Counted from the first letter of the stretch, positions 27,704 through 36,776 are shown. The stretch is DNA of 64,000 nucleotides from Silicimonas sp. (GCA_022824525.1 JAJDZT010000052.1:144047-208046), one strand, 5' to 3'. The notes: a model not told the origin generated them from the letters alone. Program-made: numbers and translations.

Positions 27704-29737
27704 TTACCGGTCCAGGGCTTCTGCCAACCGCATGAGTGTCACCGCCTCCGCGCGGTAGCCAAACGGGTCCGCTCCGCGGGCACCGGTCGCCAGATCGATG
27801 GCGTCCTGCCAGGTCCACGCCCCGAGATATGTGCCGCCGCGCAGAAGTTCTCCAAAACCGGCCATGGCGATGGAGAAACGCACGTCTTCGGATGCACCGG
27901 TTTCGGTCACCGGGATTGGGTTCTCGATCAGGACACTCGTCGATGCCCCTGGTTCCTTGTACCGAAGCTTGAAATAGCCAAGTTCCGATGCATCGCCTGC
28001 AAGAACCGGTTGGTCACCATAGCGAAGCGGCCCATTCCGGATCGCGTCCGATCCGACCGGCGTCACTTCGTAGATCGCTGTCACGCGATGGCCTGCACCA
28101 ATATCGCCGGCATCCACCCGGTCATTGTTGAAGTCTTCCCGTGCAAGAGCGCGTGTTTCATAGCCAATCAACCGATACTCGGCGATGGCGGCGGGGTTGA
28201 ACTCCACCTGGATTTTCACGTCATTCGCAATCGGGAAGAGAGCGCCTGTCAGTTGATCCACCAACACCTTCCGCGCTTCGGAAAGGGTATCGATATAGGC
28301 GGCCTGACCATTGCCGTTCTGCGCCAGCGCCTGCATCGTGGCGTCGTCCAGATTGCCGCGCCCGAAGCCGAGCACGCTCAGATAGGTCCCGCTCTCGCGC
28401 TTGTCTGCAATGAAGTCCTTTAACGCCTCAGGATCGGACAGACCGACGTTGAAGTCACCGTCGGTGGCAAGGATGACCCGCGTGACCTCGCCTTCGCCCG
28501 CCATGCCTTCGGCCACCGCATAAGCTTGTTGCAGACCGGCCTGACCGGCCGTCGAGCCACCTGCTTGCAACCGGTCAAGCGCGTCGAGGATTGTCGTGCG
28601 TTCTGCCGCCGGTGTCGGCTCAAGAACCTGACCGGCGGAGCCTGCATAGGTCACGATGGAAACTTCATCTTCCGGGCGTAACTCACTGAGCATCAAGCGG
28701 AACGATTGCTTTAGAAGTGGCAGCTTGTTTGCATCCTGCATCGAGCCGGACGTATCGATCAGGAACACAAGGTTGAGCGGAGGCCGATCCTCGACGGCGG
28801 GCAGTTCACCCTGGATGCCGATATGAACCAACCGCGTGCCATCGTTCCATGGGCTTGGCACCACCGAAATCGTCGGCTCGAACGGATGAGGTCCTTCTGG
28901 GCCGGGATAGGCATATGGGAAGTAGTTGATCATCTCTTCCACCCGAACAGCCTCCCGCGGCGGCAAACGTCCCGCAGTCAGGGACGACCGGACAACTCCG
29001 TAACTCGCGGTGTCCACATCGATGGAGAAGGTGGAAACCGGTTCCTCGGTCACGACCTTGAGTGTGTTTTCGGGGGCGGAGGCGTAGGCTTCCGTATCGC
29101 TTTCCGGTGCCAGCACCGCATCCGAGGGTGATGCGATCTGCCTGGCCTTAGTGCCCGGTACAGGGGAGACGACTAAGAGGTCTGGCAAGGCACGGCCTTG
29201 TGCCTGTGGCGCGAAGTTCTCCCTCGAAGTCTCGGCTTCCAACATCGGCTCGGCCAAAATTGCTGGAGTGCTGCCTGCATCGTCGCTCAATGCAAGTTCC
29301 GAGGAAGCCGCGCTGTCGGACTCTCTTCTCAAAGCCTGGTTTTCTTGCGGCAGGCTCTGCACCCGATTAGAAGCAATCGCCTCCTGCAAGGCCGTTTCGT
29401 CGTCCGCCGATCTCATGGAATCGTAAACCTCGCCTGCGTGGAAAATAGGCGGCGTATTCAAACTCGGATAGAACACAAGTCCGAACCCCACCGCCACAAT
29501 CGCGGTGGTCGCCGTTAGGCCGGCGCGGGAAGTCAAAGTTGTCAGCATAGCGGTCACTCCGTCCAGAAGCCGGGACATCCGGCCTTTCTGAACTGTCTGA
29601 CGCGGCTCGCTCGCCAATCCTTGGGTGCGCGCAAAAATTTCTTCGGCCCGCGCGATATTTTTCCGCTTTTTCAATGGGTCAGGCGCCGGTGTTGCGGCGT
29701 CGAACGCCGCTTTCAGATCGTCAAGCTCGTCGGTCAT
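27704..29737 (-). CDS. VWA domain membrane protein, YfbK-like
   Basis: A 677-residue protein. About 70 cytoplasmic residues precede one membrane helix (about 73-91), then a low-complexity linker. A vWF_A N-terminal domain begins near STFSIDVDTASYGVVRSSL (about 236). The von Willebrand A domain has a perfect MIDAS, DTSGS, at 328-332. The C-terminal DUF3520-type region runs from about residue 490. The start overlaps the stop of an ECF sigma factor gene (ATGA). That coupling and the topology suggest the cytoplasmic tail may act as its anti-sigma region; I see no zinc-binding anti-sigma motif. Confidence 0.88.
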   Translation of the reverse strand: MTDELDDLKAAFDAATPAPDPLKKRKNIARAEEIFARTQGLASEPRQTVQKGRMSRLLDGVTAMLTTLTSRAGLTATTAIVAVGFGLVFYPSLNTPPIFHAGEVYDSMRSADDETALQEAIASNRVQSLPQENQALRRESDSAASSELALSDDAGSTPAILAEPMLEAETSRENFAPQAQGRALPDLLVVSPVPGTKARQIASPSDAVLAPESDTEAYASAPENTLKVVTEEPVSTFSIDVDTASYGVVRSSLTAGRLPPREAVRVEEMINYFPYAYPGPEGPHPFEPTISVVPSPWNDGTRLVHIGIQGELPAVEDRPPLNLVFLIDTSGSMQDANKLPLLKQSFRLMLSELRPEDEVSIVTYAGSAGQVLEPTPAAERTTILDALDRLQAGGSTAGQAGLQQAYAVAEGMAGEGEVTRVILATDGDFNVGLSDPEALKDFIADKRESGTYLSVLGFGRGNLDDATMQALAQNGNGQAAYIDTLSEARKVLVDQLTGALFPIANDVKIQVEFNPAAIAEYRLIGYETRALAREDFNNDRVDAGDIGAGHRVTAIYEVTPVGSDAIRNGPLRYGDQPVLAGDASELGYFKLRYKEPGASTSVLIENPIPVTETGASEDVRFSIAMAGFGELLRGGTYLGAWTWQDAIDLATGARGADPFGYRAEAVTLMRLAEALDR

Positions 29738-30270
29738 GCCTCAAGCTCCTTCATCTCTCTGAGGCGCTTCTTCGCCTCGGATATGCGCCAGCTGACAGTG
29801 CCTTCGCTGATGCCCAGCACCTCGGCGGCGTCTTTGTGGGTCACGTCGTCCAGCACCAGTGCCAACGTATCGCGCAACTCCTGAGGCAACGCGCGCATCG
29901 CCGCCGTGAGCCAGTCCAGTGCGTCAGCCGCCTCGACCGCGTCAGCCTGGCGCGCGACCTCCACATCGCCCCATCCTTCGGTCGCTTTTACGTAAGTCGC
30001 CCGGCGGCGGCGCCTGTCGCTCGCGGCATTCACCACGACGCGATAGAGCCACGTCGTGAACCGCGCCTCACCGCTGTAACCCCGCATCTTGGCGGGCAGG
30101 GCGGCGCAGATGTCCTGCGTTAGATCCTCGGCCTCGGCCCGCACGCCGGTCAACCGGAAGGCCAGACGAAAGACCCGGTCATAGTGCCGAGACAGCAGGC
30201 TGGAAAAGGCGTCCCTGTCGCCATCCGCCGCTGCTCTTGCCAGAGCCTCATCCGAAACCGTCATGCGCAT
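29734..30270 (-). CDS. ECF RNA polymerase sigma factor
   Basis: A 178-residue ECF sigma factor. Region 2 reads YDRVFRLAFRLTGVRAEAEDLTQDICAAL with FTTWLYRVVVNAASDRRRRR; region 4 is LPQELRDTLALVLDDVTHKDAAEVLGISEGTVSWRISEAKKRL. It is expected to direct polymerase to envelope-response promoters under control of the VWA protein encoded by the overlapping next gene. I chose the ATG at 30270; 30300 and 30264 are other in-frame starts, and no strong ribosome site separates them. Confidence 0.9.
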   Translation of the reverse strand: MRMTVSDEALARAAADGDRDAFSSLLSRHYDRVFRLAFRLTGVRAEAEDLTQDICAALPAKMRGYSGEARFTTWLYRVVVNAASDRRRRRATYVKATEGWGDVEVARQADAVEAADALDWLTAAMRALPQELRDTLALVLDDVTHKDAAEVLGISEGTVSWRISEAKKRLREMKELEA

Positions 30271-30341
30271 CACGTTTGTAAGACGCGCGCCAAAGGTCAA
30301 TCCTTGGCCAGTTTTTCAAAAAAATGTTTTAAAGAAAGAAA

Positions 30342-30402
30342 TGTAACCTTGAAGTTACTTATCTGAAGGAATATGTAACCTTTGCGTATCAATTTGTAAC
30401 CT
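30342..30402 (+). repeat. Three TGTAACCT boxes over the promoter
   Basis: TGTAACCT occurs at 30342-30349, 30374-30381 and 30395-30402. The first belongs to the imperfect palindrome GTAAC-CTTGAA-GTTAC (30343-30358). The last two are 21 bp apart, two helical turns. The boxes cover the -35 and -10 elements and the base of the ribosome site of the gene at 30414, a layout expected for a repressor, probably the XRE protein encoded there. Confidence 0.55.
30349..30377 (+). promoter_or_regulatory. Promoter of the membrane protein/XRE operon
   Basis: TTGAAG (30349-30354), a 17 bp spacer and TATGTA (30372-30377) make a reasonable sigma-70 promoter. Both elements fall in or beside the TGTAACCT repeats. 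A strong GGAGGTGA ribosome site at 30403-30410 precedes the ATG at 30414. Confidence 0.5.
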
Positions 30403-30413
30403 GGAGGTGATAT

Positions 30414-30818
30414 ATGAATATTGTTGCCCTCACACGTTTCATTGGAAATCTCGCAACTGCTGTAGGGTTCACGGCCATCCTGTTCGTGGTCATGCCGCTT
30501 TTTCCGCAGGTGTCCGGCACAACGTGGGCCGTCCTGCTTTTCGGTATCGCTGCTCTTGGCATTCTCGCTCAATTGGCGGCTGCGGTGCTTCGGCCAAAAG
30601 ACGCGAAAGCTGCGTGGGATGAGCAATCCGCCGCATCGAACCGCGCCAGCTATGTCTTTGGCTATTGGTGCGTCATGCTGGTTTTCCTGATCTTCCTTGC
30701 GGCGGTGCTCGCAGAAGCGCTGTCTGCCGAGGCGGCATTCCTCTGGATGAGTGTCCCGCTTGCACTTGGTCCGACCAGTTACATGGTTTGGGCCTTCCTC
30801 AAGGGGCGTGCTGGATGA
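30414..30818 (+). CDS. Small four-helix membrane protein
   Basis: A 134-residue protein with four hydrophobic segments (about 10-30, 38-60, 82-103, 108-128) and little else. I do not recognise a named family. It has a very strong ribosome site and overlaps the start of a small XRE regulator (ATGA). Membrane protein plus short XRE regulator pairs are common in bacteria; the membrane partner is often the regulated gene. Function unknown. Confidence 0.8.
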   Translation: MNIVALTRFIGNLATAVGFTAILFVVMPLFPQVSGTTWAVLLFGIAALGILAQLAAAVLRPKDAKAAWDEQSAASNRASYVFGYWCVMLVFLIFLAAVLAEALSAEAAFLWMSVPLALGPTSYMVWAFLKGRAG

Positions 30819-31024
30819 CGTCATTGGAAAACCGCTTGCGTGAGCATCGCGCGCGGGCAGGGCTGACACAGGCGGCCCTCGCCGAACGAGTGGAGGTCAG
30901 CCGCAAAACGATCAACACGGTCGAGAACGGGGTCTTCGTGCCGTCCACCGTACTCGCTCTGAAGCTCGCCGCCGCGCTTGAGACGTCTGTCGAGAACTTG
31001 TTCCAATTGCCGGAAACGCAGTGA
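30815..31024 (+). CDS. Small XRE/Cro-type transcriptional regulator
   Basis: A 69-residue helix-turn-helix protein: [32 protein letters not shown], then [24 protein letters not shown]. It is a single HTH_3 domain with no sensor domain, close to the YozG/PF13443 type. It overlaps the stop of the membrane protein gene and probably binds the TGTAACCT repeats upstream of the pair. The ATG at 30815 gives exactly the HTH domain; a longer reading starts inside the membrane protein gene. Confidence 0.9.
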   Translation: MTSLENRLREHRARAGLTQAALAERVEVSRKTINTVENGVFVPSTVLALKLAAALETSVENLFQLPETQ

Positions 31025-31097
31025 CGGGACCGAACGGGACTGTCCCGGCAAACGACAACCGGCTATGCAATCATAACAATTGAGGTTATCGGGCCGC

Positions 31098-31120
31098 ATT
31101 GGTAAATAATCCTTACCAAT
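31098..31120. promoter_or_regulatory. Inverted repeat before the hydroxy-acid oxidase gene
   Basis: ATTGGTAA (31098-31105) and TTACCAAT (31113-31120) are perfect 8 bp arms with a 7-nt spacer, ending 17 bp before the ATG. It may be an operator or an RNA hairpin close to the ribosome site. The arms resemble GntR-type ATTGGT/ACCAAT boxes, but the spacing differs from PdhR or LldR sites. Confidence 0.5.
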
Positions 31121-31137
31121 ACGGGATGGGGAGCATT

Positions 31138-32301
31138 ATGCCAGCTATCACTGAAATCGCGGATCTGCACCGTATGTACCGCCGTCGCGTCCCCAAAATG
31201 TTCTACGATTACGCTGAAAGCGGATCGTGGACGGAGCAGACCTTTCGTGAGAATACGAGTGATTTCAACGATATCAGGCTGAGGCAAAGGATCGCCGTCG
31301 ACGTGGCTGACCGCAGCACCGCCAGTCAAATGGTCGGTCAGGATGTCTCGATGCCGGTTGCGCTGGCCCCGGTCGGCCTTCTGGGCATGCAAAGCGCGGA
31401 CGGAGAGATCAAGGCGGCTCGAGCGGCTGAGAAATTCGGCGTGCCCTTCACGCTTTCGACCATGTCGATCTGTTCGATCGAAGACGTGGCTGAGAACACC
31501 TCGAAGCCCTTCTGGTTCCAGGTCTACACGCTCAAGGATGATGACTTCATGTCTCGCCTCATGCAGCGGGCCAAGGACGCGCAATGTTCCGCTCTCGTCA
31601 TCACGGTCGATCTTCAACTAATGGGGCAGCGTCACAAGGACATCAAGAATGGTCTGTCCGCGCCGCCGAAGCTGACGCCGACGTCGGTTGCCAACATGAT
31701 GACGAAGGTCCCGTGGGGGCTGGAGATGCTGCAGACCAAGCGACGTTTCTTCGGGAACATTGTCGGACATGCCAAAGGCGTGACCGATCCGACGTCGCTT
31801 TCGTCCTGGATCGCCGAAGCATTCGATCAAAGCCTCGATTGGGACAGGATCAAACAGTTGATGGACATGTGGGGCGGAAAAGTGATCCTGAAAGGCATCC
31901 TTGATGTCGAGGACGCAGAAAAGGCCGCCGCGCTAGGATGCCACGCGATCAGTGTCTCCAATCACGGCGGAAGGCAGCTTGATGGCGCGCTTTCGGCGAT
32001 ACGCATGCTCGAACCTATCGTGCAAGCTGTCGGTTCCAAGACGGAGGTCTGGATGGACAGCGGCATTCGCTCGGGTCAAGACGTTCTGAAGGCCATCGCG
32101 TTGGGCGCGAAGGGCGTGATGATCGGGCGCTCTTTCGTCTACGGCCTGGGTGCGATGGGCGAAAAGGGAGTCGGCGAAGCCCTTAACGTGCTGCAAAAGG
32201 AACTCGACCTCTCGATGGCCCTGTGCGGCAAACGCGACATCGCGGATGTCGATCGGGACATCCTTCTCGTGCCTGAGGGGTTTGCGGGCAAATACGCCTG
32301 A
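31138..32301 (+). CDS. FMN-dependent alpha-hydroxy acid oxidase/dehydrogenase (LldD-like)
   Basis: A 387-residue flavoenzyme of the L-lactate dehydrogenase/glycolate oxidase family. It carries FYDYAESGSWTEQTFRENTSDF, PVALAPVGLLGMQSADGE and FWFQVYTLKDDDF. The active-site block SVSNHGGRQLDGA supplies the catalytic His and Arg, and DSGIRSGQDVLKAIALGAKGVMIGRSF binds FMN phosphate. It oxidises an L-2-hydroxy acid, probably lactate, feeding the respiratory chain. I chose the ATG at 31138 (GGGAG upstream) because the TTG further upstream lies inside the inverted repeat. Confidence 0.92.
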   Translation: MPAITEIADLHRMYRRRVPKMFYDYAESGSWTEQTFRENTSDFNDIRLRQRIAVDVADRSTASQMVGQDVSMPVALAPVGLLGMQSADGEIKAARAAEKFGVPFTLSTMSICSIEDVAENTSKPFWFQVYTLKDDDFMSRLMQRAKDAQCSALVITVDLQLMGQRHKDIKNGLSAPPKLTPTSVANMMTKVPWGLEMLQTKRRFFGNIVGHAKGVTDPTSLSSWIAEAFDQSLDWDRIKQLMDMWGGKVILKGILDVEDAEKAAALGCHAISVSNHGGRQLDGALSAIRMLEPIVQAVGSKTEVWMDSGIRSGQDVLKAIALGAKGVMIGRSFVYGLGAMGEKGVGEALNVLQKELDLSMALCGKRDIADVDRDILLVPEGFAGKYA

Positions 32302-32422
32302 ACCGATAAACAATTCTGGCAATCGCGCTGATTGTGGACAAAACGTCACGCAATTGGCCGCGGCAGCGCCGGTATTCTGTCACTTTCTTGCCGTAATGTG
32401 CCGGGCGGCGTATGCTTTTGAC

Positions 32423-32983
32423 ATGCGTATTCCAGGCATCAAAACCCTTTCGACCATGCTCGGTGTCGCCGCAATCGTGGCGGCGTCAACTGCGCGTGCC
32501 GATGAAGGGGGCGAAGCTGAATTCGCTCTGGAACAGGCCGCACTGATCGCGGCCACGGCCGCCTACTTCGACCGTGTCGAGGCAGAGCAGCCGCGCCTGA
32601 GGAAAACGCCATCCATCATCGCACCGGCATTGGCGACCAAGATCAGCGTCAGCGTGGAAGCGGACACGGGTCCATTGACCCAGCGGGGGCCAGTCGACCA
32701 CCTGACAGCGTACCGGATCACCTGGTATCCCGTTGAAAGACTGCTCGGAAGTGTCGATTTCATGGGGACATGGGACGACAATCGAAGCCTAGTCTGCGGC
32801 TATCTGACATGGGACGTCACCAATCCGGATGACCCGCAGCTCGAACAGATCAGCGCAAGTTTCGTGGACCTCAAGGAACTCGGCGTGACCTCCGATGAAG
32901 AGATCCAGCAGAGCCTGCTCGAAGCCAATTGTGCCTATGGCGCCATCGACGCCAACTTTCACGTCTTCGACGTTGCCGGCTAA
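32423..32983 (+). CDS. Secreted hypothetical protein
   Basis: A 186-residue protein with a clear signal peptide ([26 protein letters not shown], cleaved near residue 26). The mature part has no motif I recognise; it contains paired hydrophobic/aromatic segments ([34 protein letters not shown]) suggesting a compact beta fold with two cysteines that could form a disulphide. A longer in-frame start near 32396 exists but would bury the signal peptide. Function unknown. Confidence 0.75.
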   Translation: MRIPGIKTLSTMLGVAAIVAASTARADEGGEAEFALEQAALIAATAAYFDRVEAEQPRLRKTPSIIAPALATKISVSVEADTGPLTQRGPVDHLTAYRITWYPVERLLGSVDFMGTWDDNRSLVCGYLTWDVTNPDDPQLEQISASFVDLKELGVTSDEEIQQSLLEANCAYGAIDANFHVFDVAG

Positions 32984-33132
32984 GACGGTGCGCCCGTCCT
33001 GACAGCACTTTTCGCGACCTGAGTCCCGGGTTCGAAAACCACTTCCCAACCAACCGAATCGTCGCTATACGCACCCGCTCATGGGCGGACACCCTTGGAG
33101 GCCGCCCGACATTGAAAATTTGGAGAAGACCC

Positions 33133-33801
33133 ATGGCTGGCGAGGTTCCTGATCTCGAAGCCCTGGTACGGACGGGGACAGGCAAGGGGGCCGCCCGTCA
33201 GGCTCGCAGAGACGGGCTCGTACCAGGCATTGTATATGGTGGCGGAACGGATCCGCTTCCGATCAACATCCCCTTCAACGTGCTGTTCAAGAAGCTGAAA
33301 GACGGACGCTTCCTGTCGACCCTTTACAACATGAAGGTCGAAGGTCAGGACGACGTGCGCGTCATCTGCCGGAACGTGCAGCGCGACGTAGTCAAAGACC
33401 TGCCGACGCATGTCGATTTCATGCGCCTTAAGCGGACCACCAAGATCAACCTCTTCATTCCGGTTGAAGTCACCGGTGAAGACGAATGCCCGGGCATCCG
33501 CAAAGGTGGTCTCTTGACCATGGTGCGCCCGGAAGTCGAACTGATCGTGACCGCCGGCGATATCCCCGAGAGCATCACGATCAGCGTCGAAGGCCTCGAC
33601 ATTGGCGACACCATCACGATTTCCGACGTGACGCTGCCGTCCGGTTCGAAGCCTACGATCGACCGTGACTTCGTCATCGCCAACATCTCGGCGCCATCGG
33701 CACTGGCCAGTGCTTCTGACGATGAAGAGGGCGACGCTGAAGAAGGTGAAGCCACCGAAGCCGCAGCTGAAGGCGGCGAAGAGGAGGGCGGCGAGGAGTA
33801 A
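33133..33801 (+). CDS. rplY: Ribosomal protein bL25 / general stress protein Ctc
   Basis: A 222-residue L25 of the long Ctc/TL5 type, which binds 5S rRNA in the large subunit. The N-terminal L25 domain shows [38 protein letters not shown] and [18 protein letters not shown]. The C-terminal beta domain includes [17 protein letters not shown]. The last 28 residues are almost entirely Glu, Asp, Gly and Ala, an acidic tail typical of alphaproteobacterial members. A GGAG ribosome site precedes 33133. The pth gene often found next is absent here. Confidence 0.95.
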   Translation: MAGEVPDLEALVRTGTGKGAARQARRDGLVPGIVYGGGTDPLPINIPFNVLFKKLKDGRFLSTLYNMKVEGQDDVRVICRNVQRDVVKDLPTHVDFMRLKRTTKINLFIPVEVTGEDECPGIRKGGLLTMVRPEVELIVTAGDIPESITISVEGLDIGDTITISDVTLPSGSKPTIDRDFVIANISAPSALASASDDEEGDAEEGEATEAAAEGGEEEGGEE

Positions 33802-33827
33802 TTTCCCGCCCCAGGACGAACACCAAG

Positions 33828-33858
33828 CGCGGCCCCCAAAGGGCCGCGTTTTTCTTTT
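33828..33858 (+). terminator. Rho-independent terminator of rplY
   Basis: CGCGGCCC (33828-33835), loop CCAAA, GGGCCGCG (33841-33848), then TTTTTCTTTT. A textbook intrinsic terminator 27 bp after the rplY stop codon. Confidence 0.92.
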
Positions 33859-34006
33859 GAAATGACGGACGTCAATGCGGAACGAAGCGAACACTCGGTT
33901 TGCCGCGCCCGGGGCGTTGCTCGCTCAAAGTCGGGCAAGGCTCATCGCGATAACATGACAAGCATTCAGGTTGTCAGCAGCCCGGCAGCATCGGCTTTGT
34001 ATGGCC

Positions 34007-35080
34007 TCATGTGATCAATAGATCTGCCAAAGCCATGAACAGTGGGATACTCAGGATTGCGACGGGCGTTCCCAAGCCTGTGGACGTGCCGACATAGGCC
34101 GACGGATTGGCCTCGGGAAGCGCCGCGCGCATTGTTGGCGGTCCGGAAATATCCGAGCTTGAGGCAGCCATTACTGCAAGCAAGACAACCCCGCCCGCGG
34201 AGAAGCCGGTCAGTTCGTGCGCGATCAAGCCAACGCCAAATCCTAGCAGACCGTGAACGATTGGAGCGCTGATCCCGTACAAAATGTACGCATGCGCAAC
34301 CTTGCGAAGCTCTGCAAACCGGAACCATGCTTCCATCCCCATTATCAGCATCAGCAAAGACAGCAGACCGCGGAACATAGGCTCATAGAAGCTGTCAAAG
34401 ACTGTGTCCGGCTTGGTCAGCACGCCAAGGCACAGGCCTGCAATCAGAGCTGAGATTGCTGGACTGCGCAGTGTGTCGATCATGATAGCCTGCACCAGCT
34501 TTCCGGTGTCGCCGGGGGAGGGGGCCTGCCTCGGCGTGGCCGGGCCACCCATCGTCGCCGTCCCACCACCGTCGACCTGCATGTTTGCCGATGCGGAGCG
34601 GGCAAGACCTAGCTTGGCGAGAACGATAGCTGTCAGAAGAGCGGCAATATCCATGAACGGATAGAGTGCTCCGATATAGCCTTCGTATTCGATGCCCCCA
34701 TCATCAAGCATCGCCATCCCTGCAGCCAAGGTCGACGCGGAAACCGCGCCGAACATGCCGACCGTCGCGAGGGCGTCCAACTCGCCCACACCGCGCATTT
34801 TTGCGAGTGTCTTGCTGCCCAAAAAGACGATCACCACCCCAAGCAAGGCAGCACCAAGCGCAGGCACAATAAGCGCCACAACATTTGCATCGCGGATCGC
34901 GATCCCCGCGCCCATGCCCACCTTCAACAGAAGCAATATGACGATGAACTTGTAGACTGGAGCCGGGATTTCGAACTTGCTGCCAAGGGCTGCAAGCAAC
35001 ATGCCTGCAATTAAGAACGCAAGCGTAGGCTTCTGTAATTGTTCAAGAATAGTGTTTGCGATTGTGACGACAACATCCAT
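34007..35080 (-). CDS. Sodium-dependent bicarbonate permease, SbtA-like
   Basis: A 357-residue membrane protein of the SbtA (DUF897) family with about ten helices and a 5+5 inverted plan. Typical segments are KPTLAFLIAGMLLAALGSKFEIP, LLLKVGMGAGIAI, TVGMFGAVSASTLAAGMAMLDD and, late, MAASSSDISGPPTMRAALPEANPSAYVGTSTGLGTP. Cyanobacterial SbtA imports bicarbonate with sodium. Here it is divergent from a LysR regulator. I chose the ATG at 35080; a longer reading would pass into the divergent gene's promoter. The SbtB-type PII partner is not in the window. Confidence 0.88.
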   Translation of the reverse strand: MDVVVTIANTILEQLQKPTLAFLIAGMLLAALGSKFEIPAPVYKFIVILLLLKVGMGAGIAIRDANVVALIVPALGAALLGVVIVFLGSKTLAKMRGVGELDALATVGMFGAVSASTLAAGMAMLDDGGIEYEGYIGALYPFMDIAALLTAIVLAKLGLARSASANMQVDGGGTATMGGPATPRQAPSPGDTGKLVQAIMIDTLRSPAISALIAGLCLGVLTKPDTVFDSFYEPMFRGLLSLLMLIMGMEAWFRFAELRKVAHAYILYGISAPIVHGLLGFGVGLIAHELTGFSAGGVVLLAVMAASSSDISGPPTMRAALPEANPSAYVGTSTGLGTPVAILSIPLFMALADLLIT

Positions 35081-35174
35081 GATCCCGCTCCTGAGCGATA
35101 TTTTTCGCCGGCATACGGAAAGCGGGTGAGAAATAAAAATATATCTTTTGCACAATTCCGTTCTATAAAAAAGA

Positions 35175-36050
35175 ATGGATACGCGTCTCAATTACCACCA
35201 CCTGCGGTACTTCCGCGAAGTTGCGGTAGAAGGCAATCTGAGCCGTACTGCCGAGCGCATGACCGTTTCGCAATCTGCCCTGTCGACTCAAATCCGTCAG
35301 TTGGAAGACAGGCTTGAGTTCAAGTTATTTGACCGCGTTGGCCGCACCCTTGTGCTGACAGAAGCCGGGCGAATTGCGCTGGACCATGCCGATCGTATCT
35401 TCACCGCTGGCGACGAACTGCTTGCCACGTTGCAGCAAGGGCGGGATGCCAAGCAATCTCTTCGCATCGGTGCGCTTTCTACGCTGTCCCGCAACTTCCA
35501 AATGCAGTTCCTGGAGCCACTGTTTTTGGATGGGAGATACCAACTCTCGCTCAAGTCCGGCGATACAAAGACCCTGCTGGATGACCTCGAAACCCTTGCG
35601 CTCGATGTCGTCCTGACAACCGAGGTCCCGGCGTCCAGGTCGGGAATTCGATTTGCCACGCAACGGATCGCGGAACAGCCCGTTCATCTGCACGCCATAC
35701 CCGAGCGATTGAACTACGGGTCCCTCGCTGAGCTGCTGACACATGAGCCGCTGATCATCCCGACCGAAAATGTCATCCAGGCGGCGTTCGAAGGCATTAT
35801 TGCTTCGTTGAATGTGAAGCCGAACATCATCGCGCGCGTAGATGACATGGCCATGGTGCGTTTGCTTGCACGCGCTGGCGTAGGGGTTGCACTTACACCC
35901 TCTATTGTCGTTGCAGATGAGGTGGCAAACGGAATTCTGAAAGCGGCGGAGTTTGATTTGGCCATCCACGAGCCGTTCTATGCTGTAACGCTTCCGCGCG
36001 AATTCCCTCACCCTGCGCTCAAAGACTTACTTTCACGACAGCGATCATAA
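35175..36050 (+). CDS. LysR family regulator
   Basis: A 291-residue LysR protein. The winged HTH is LNYHHLRYFREVAVEGNLSRTAERMTVSQSALSTQIRQLEDRLEFKLFDRVGRTLVLTEAGR. The C-terminal effector-binding domain begins near SLRIGALSTLSRNFQM. The N-terminal wording is close to the NhaR branch, which responds to sodium in E. coli. It is divergent from the SbtA-like gene with 94 bp between them, so it most likely controls that permease, perhaps sensing sodium or inorganic carbon. Confidence 0.9.
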   Translation: MDTRLNYHHLRYFREVAVEGNLSRTAERMTVSQSALSTQIRQLEDRLEFKLFDRVGRTLVLTEAGRIALDHADRIFTAGDELLATLQQGRDAKQSLRIGALSTLSRNFQMQFLEPLFLDGRYQLSLKSGDTKTLLDDLETLALDVVLTTEVPASRSGIRFATQRIAEQPVHLHAIPERLNYGSLAELLTHEPLIIPTENVIQAAFEGIIASLNVKPNIIARVDDMAMVRLLARAGVGVALTPSIVVADEVANGILKAAEFDLAIHEPFYAVTLPREFPHPALKDLLSRQRS

Positions 36051-36179
36051 GAAAACTGGGGTTCCTACACGAAAACGGTCATCGCGGCCCGTCGCAGCAT
36101 GCTTCTTTCGGGGCCCAAACCAGACCTTGGGACACTTCGGCGAGCAGGGTAGGGTGAAGGCGCACAACAAGGAGCCTTC

Positions 36180-36776
36180 ATGAATACGCCGCACTCCGCC
36201 GGAATTTGGTCAGGTCTTGCCTGGCTGAACGCACCATCCGATTGGTCTGTCGCCCCGGATGAAGCATTGCATGCGGTTTCCGGTCTGCGCACAGACTTTT
36301 GGCAATCCACCTTCTATGGGTTTCGGCGCGACGACGGACACGCGTTCCTTCGGCCTGTTGATGGTGACTTCACGGCAAAGGTCAGCTTCGAGGGGGATTA
36401 TGAACACCTCTACGATCAAGCCGGTCTCATGATAAGGTCAAACGCTGAAAATTGGATCAAGTTGGGCGTCGAGTGGACAGATGATACTGCTCATTTAAGT
36501 GTTGTCGTCACGCGCAACGGGCTGTCCGATTGGTCGGCACAGCCGTTCGAAAAGGACGGCTCGGTTGCGATCCGCGTGACGCGGATCAACTCGGCACTGA
36601 TCCTGCAATGGCTTGATGACGGGACGTGGCGCATGTTGCGCCTTGCCCCGTCTCCGGAAAACGCGGCGACGCTGCATGTTGGCCCTTACCTCTGTTCGCC
36701 AGAACGCGAAGGGTTCCGCGCGCGGTTCTCAGATTTCGAAATTGGTGAGCCACAGGTGCGCCAACTGCATGAGTGA
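36180..36776 (+). CDS. DUF1349 domain protein
   Basis: A 198-residue protein of the DUF1349/YesU type, a concanavalin-like beta sandwich. Recognisable segments are DFWQSTFYGFRRDDGHAFLR, DYEHLYDQAGLMIRSNAENWIKLGVEWTDD, and ARFSDFEIGEP at the end. Members are often near sugar-metabolism genes and may bind carbohydrate, but no activity is established. No signal peptide is visible, so it is likely cytoplasmic. It has a GGAG ribosome site and appears monocistronic. Confidence 0.88.
   Translation: MNTPHSAGIWSGLAWLNAPSDWSVAPDEALHAVSGLRTDFWQSTFYGFRRDDGHAFLRPVDGDFTAKVSFEGDYEHLYDQAGLMIRSNAENWIKLGVEWTDDTAHLSVVVTRNGLSDWSAQPFEKDGSVAIRVTRINSALILQWLDDGTWRMLRLAPSPENAATLHVGPYLCSPEREGFRARFSDFEIGEPQVRQLHE

Noticed and set aside
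31098-31120. Reading the inverted repeat as a PdhR or LldR site
   Set aside because: The ATTGGT and ACCAAT boxes are 11 bp apart here, not 3 bp, so the match to those regulators fails.
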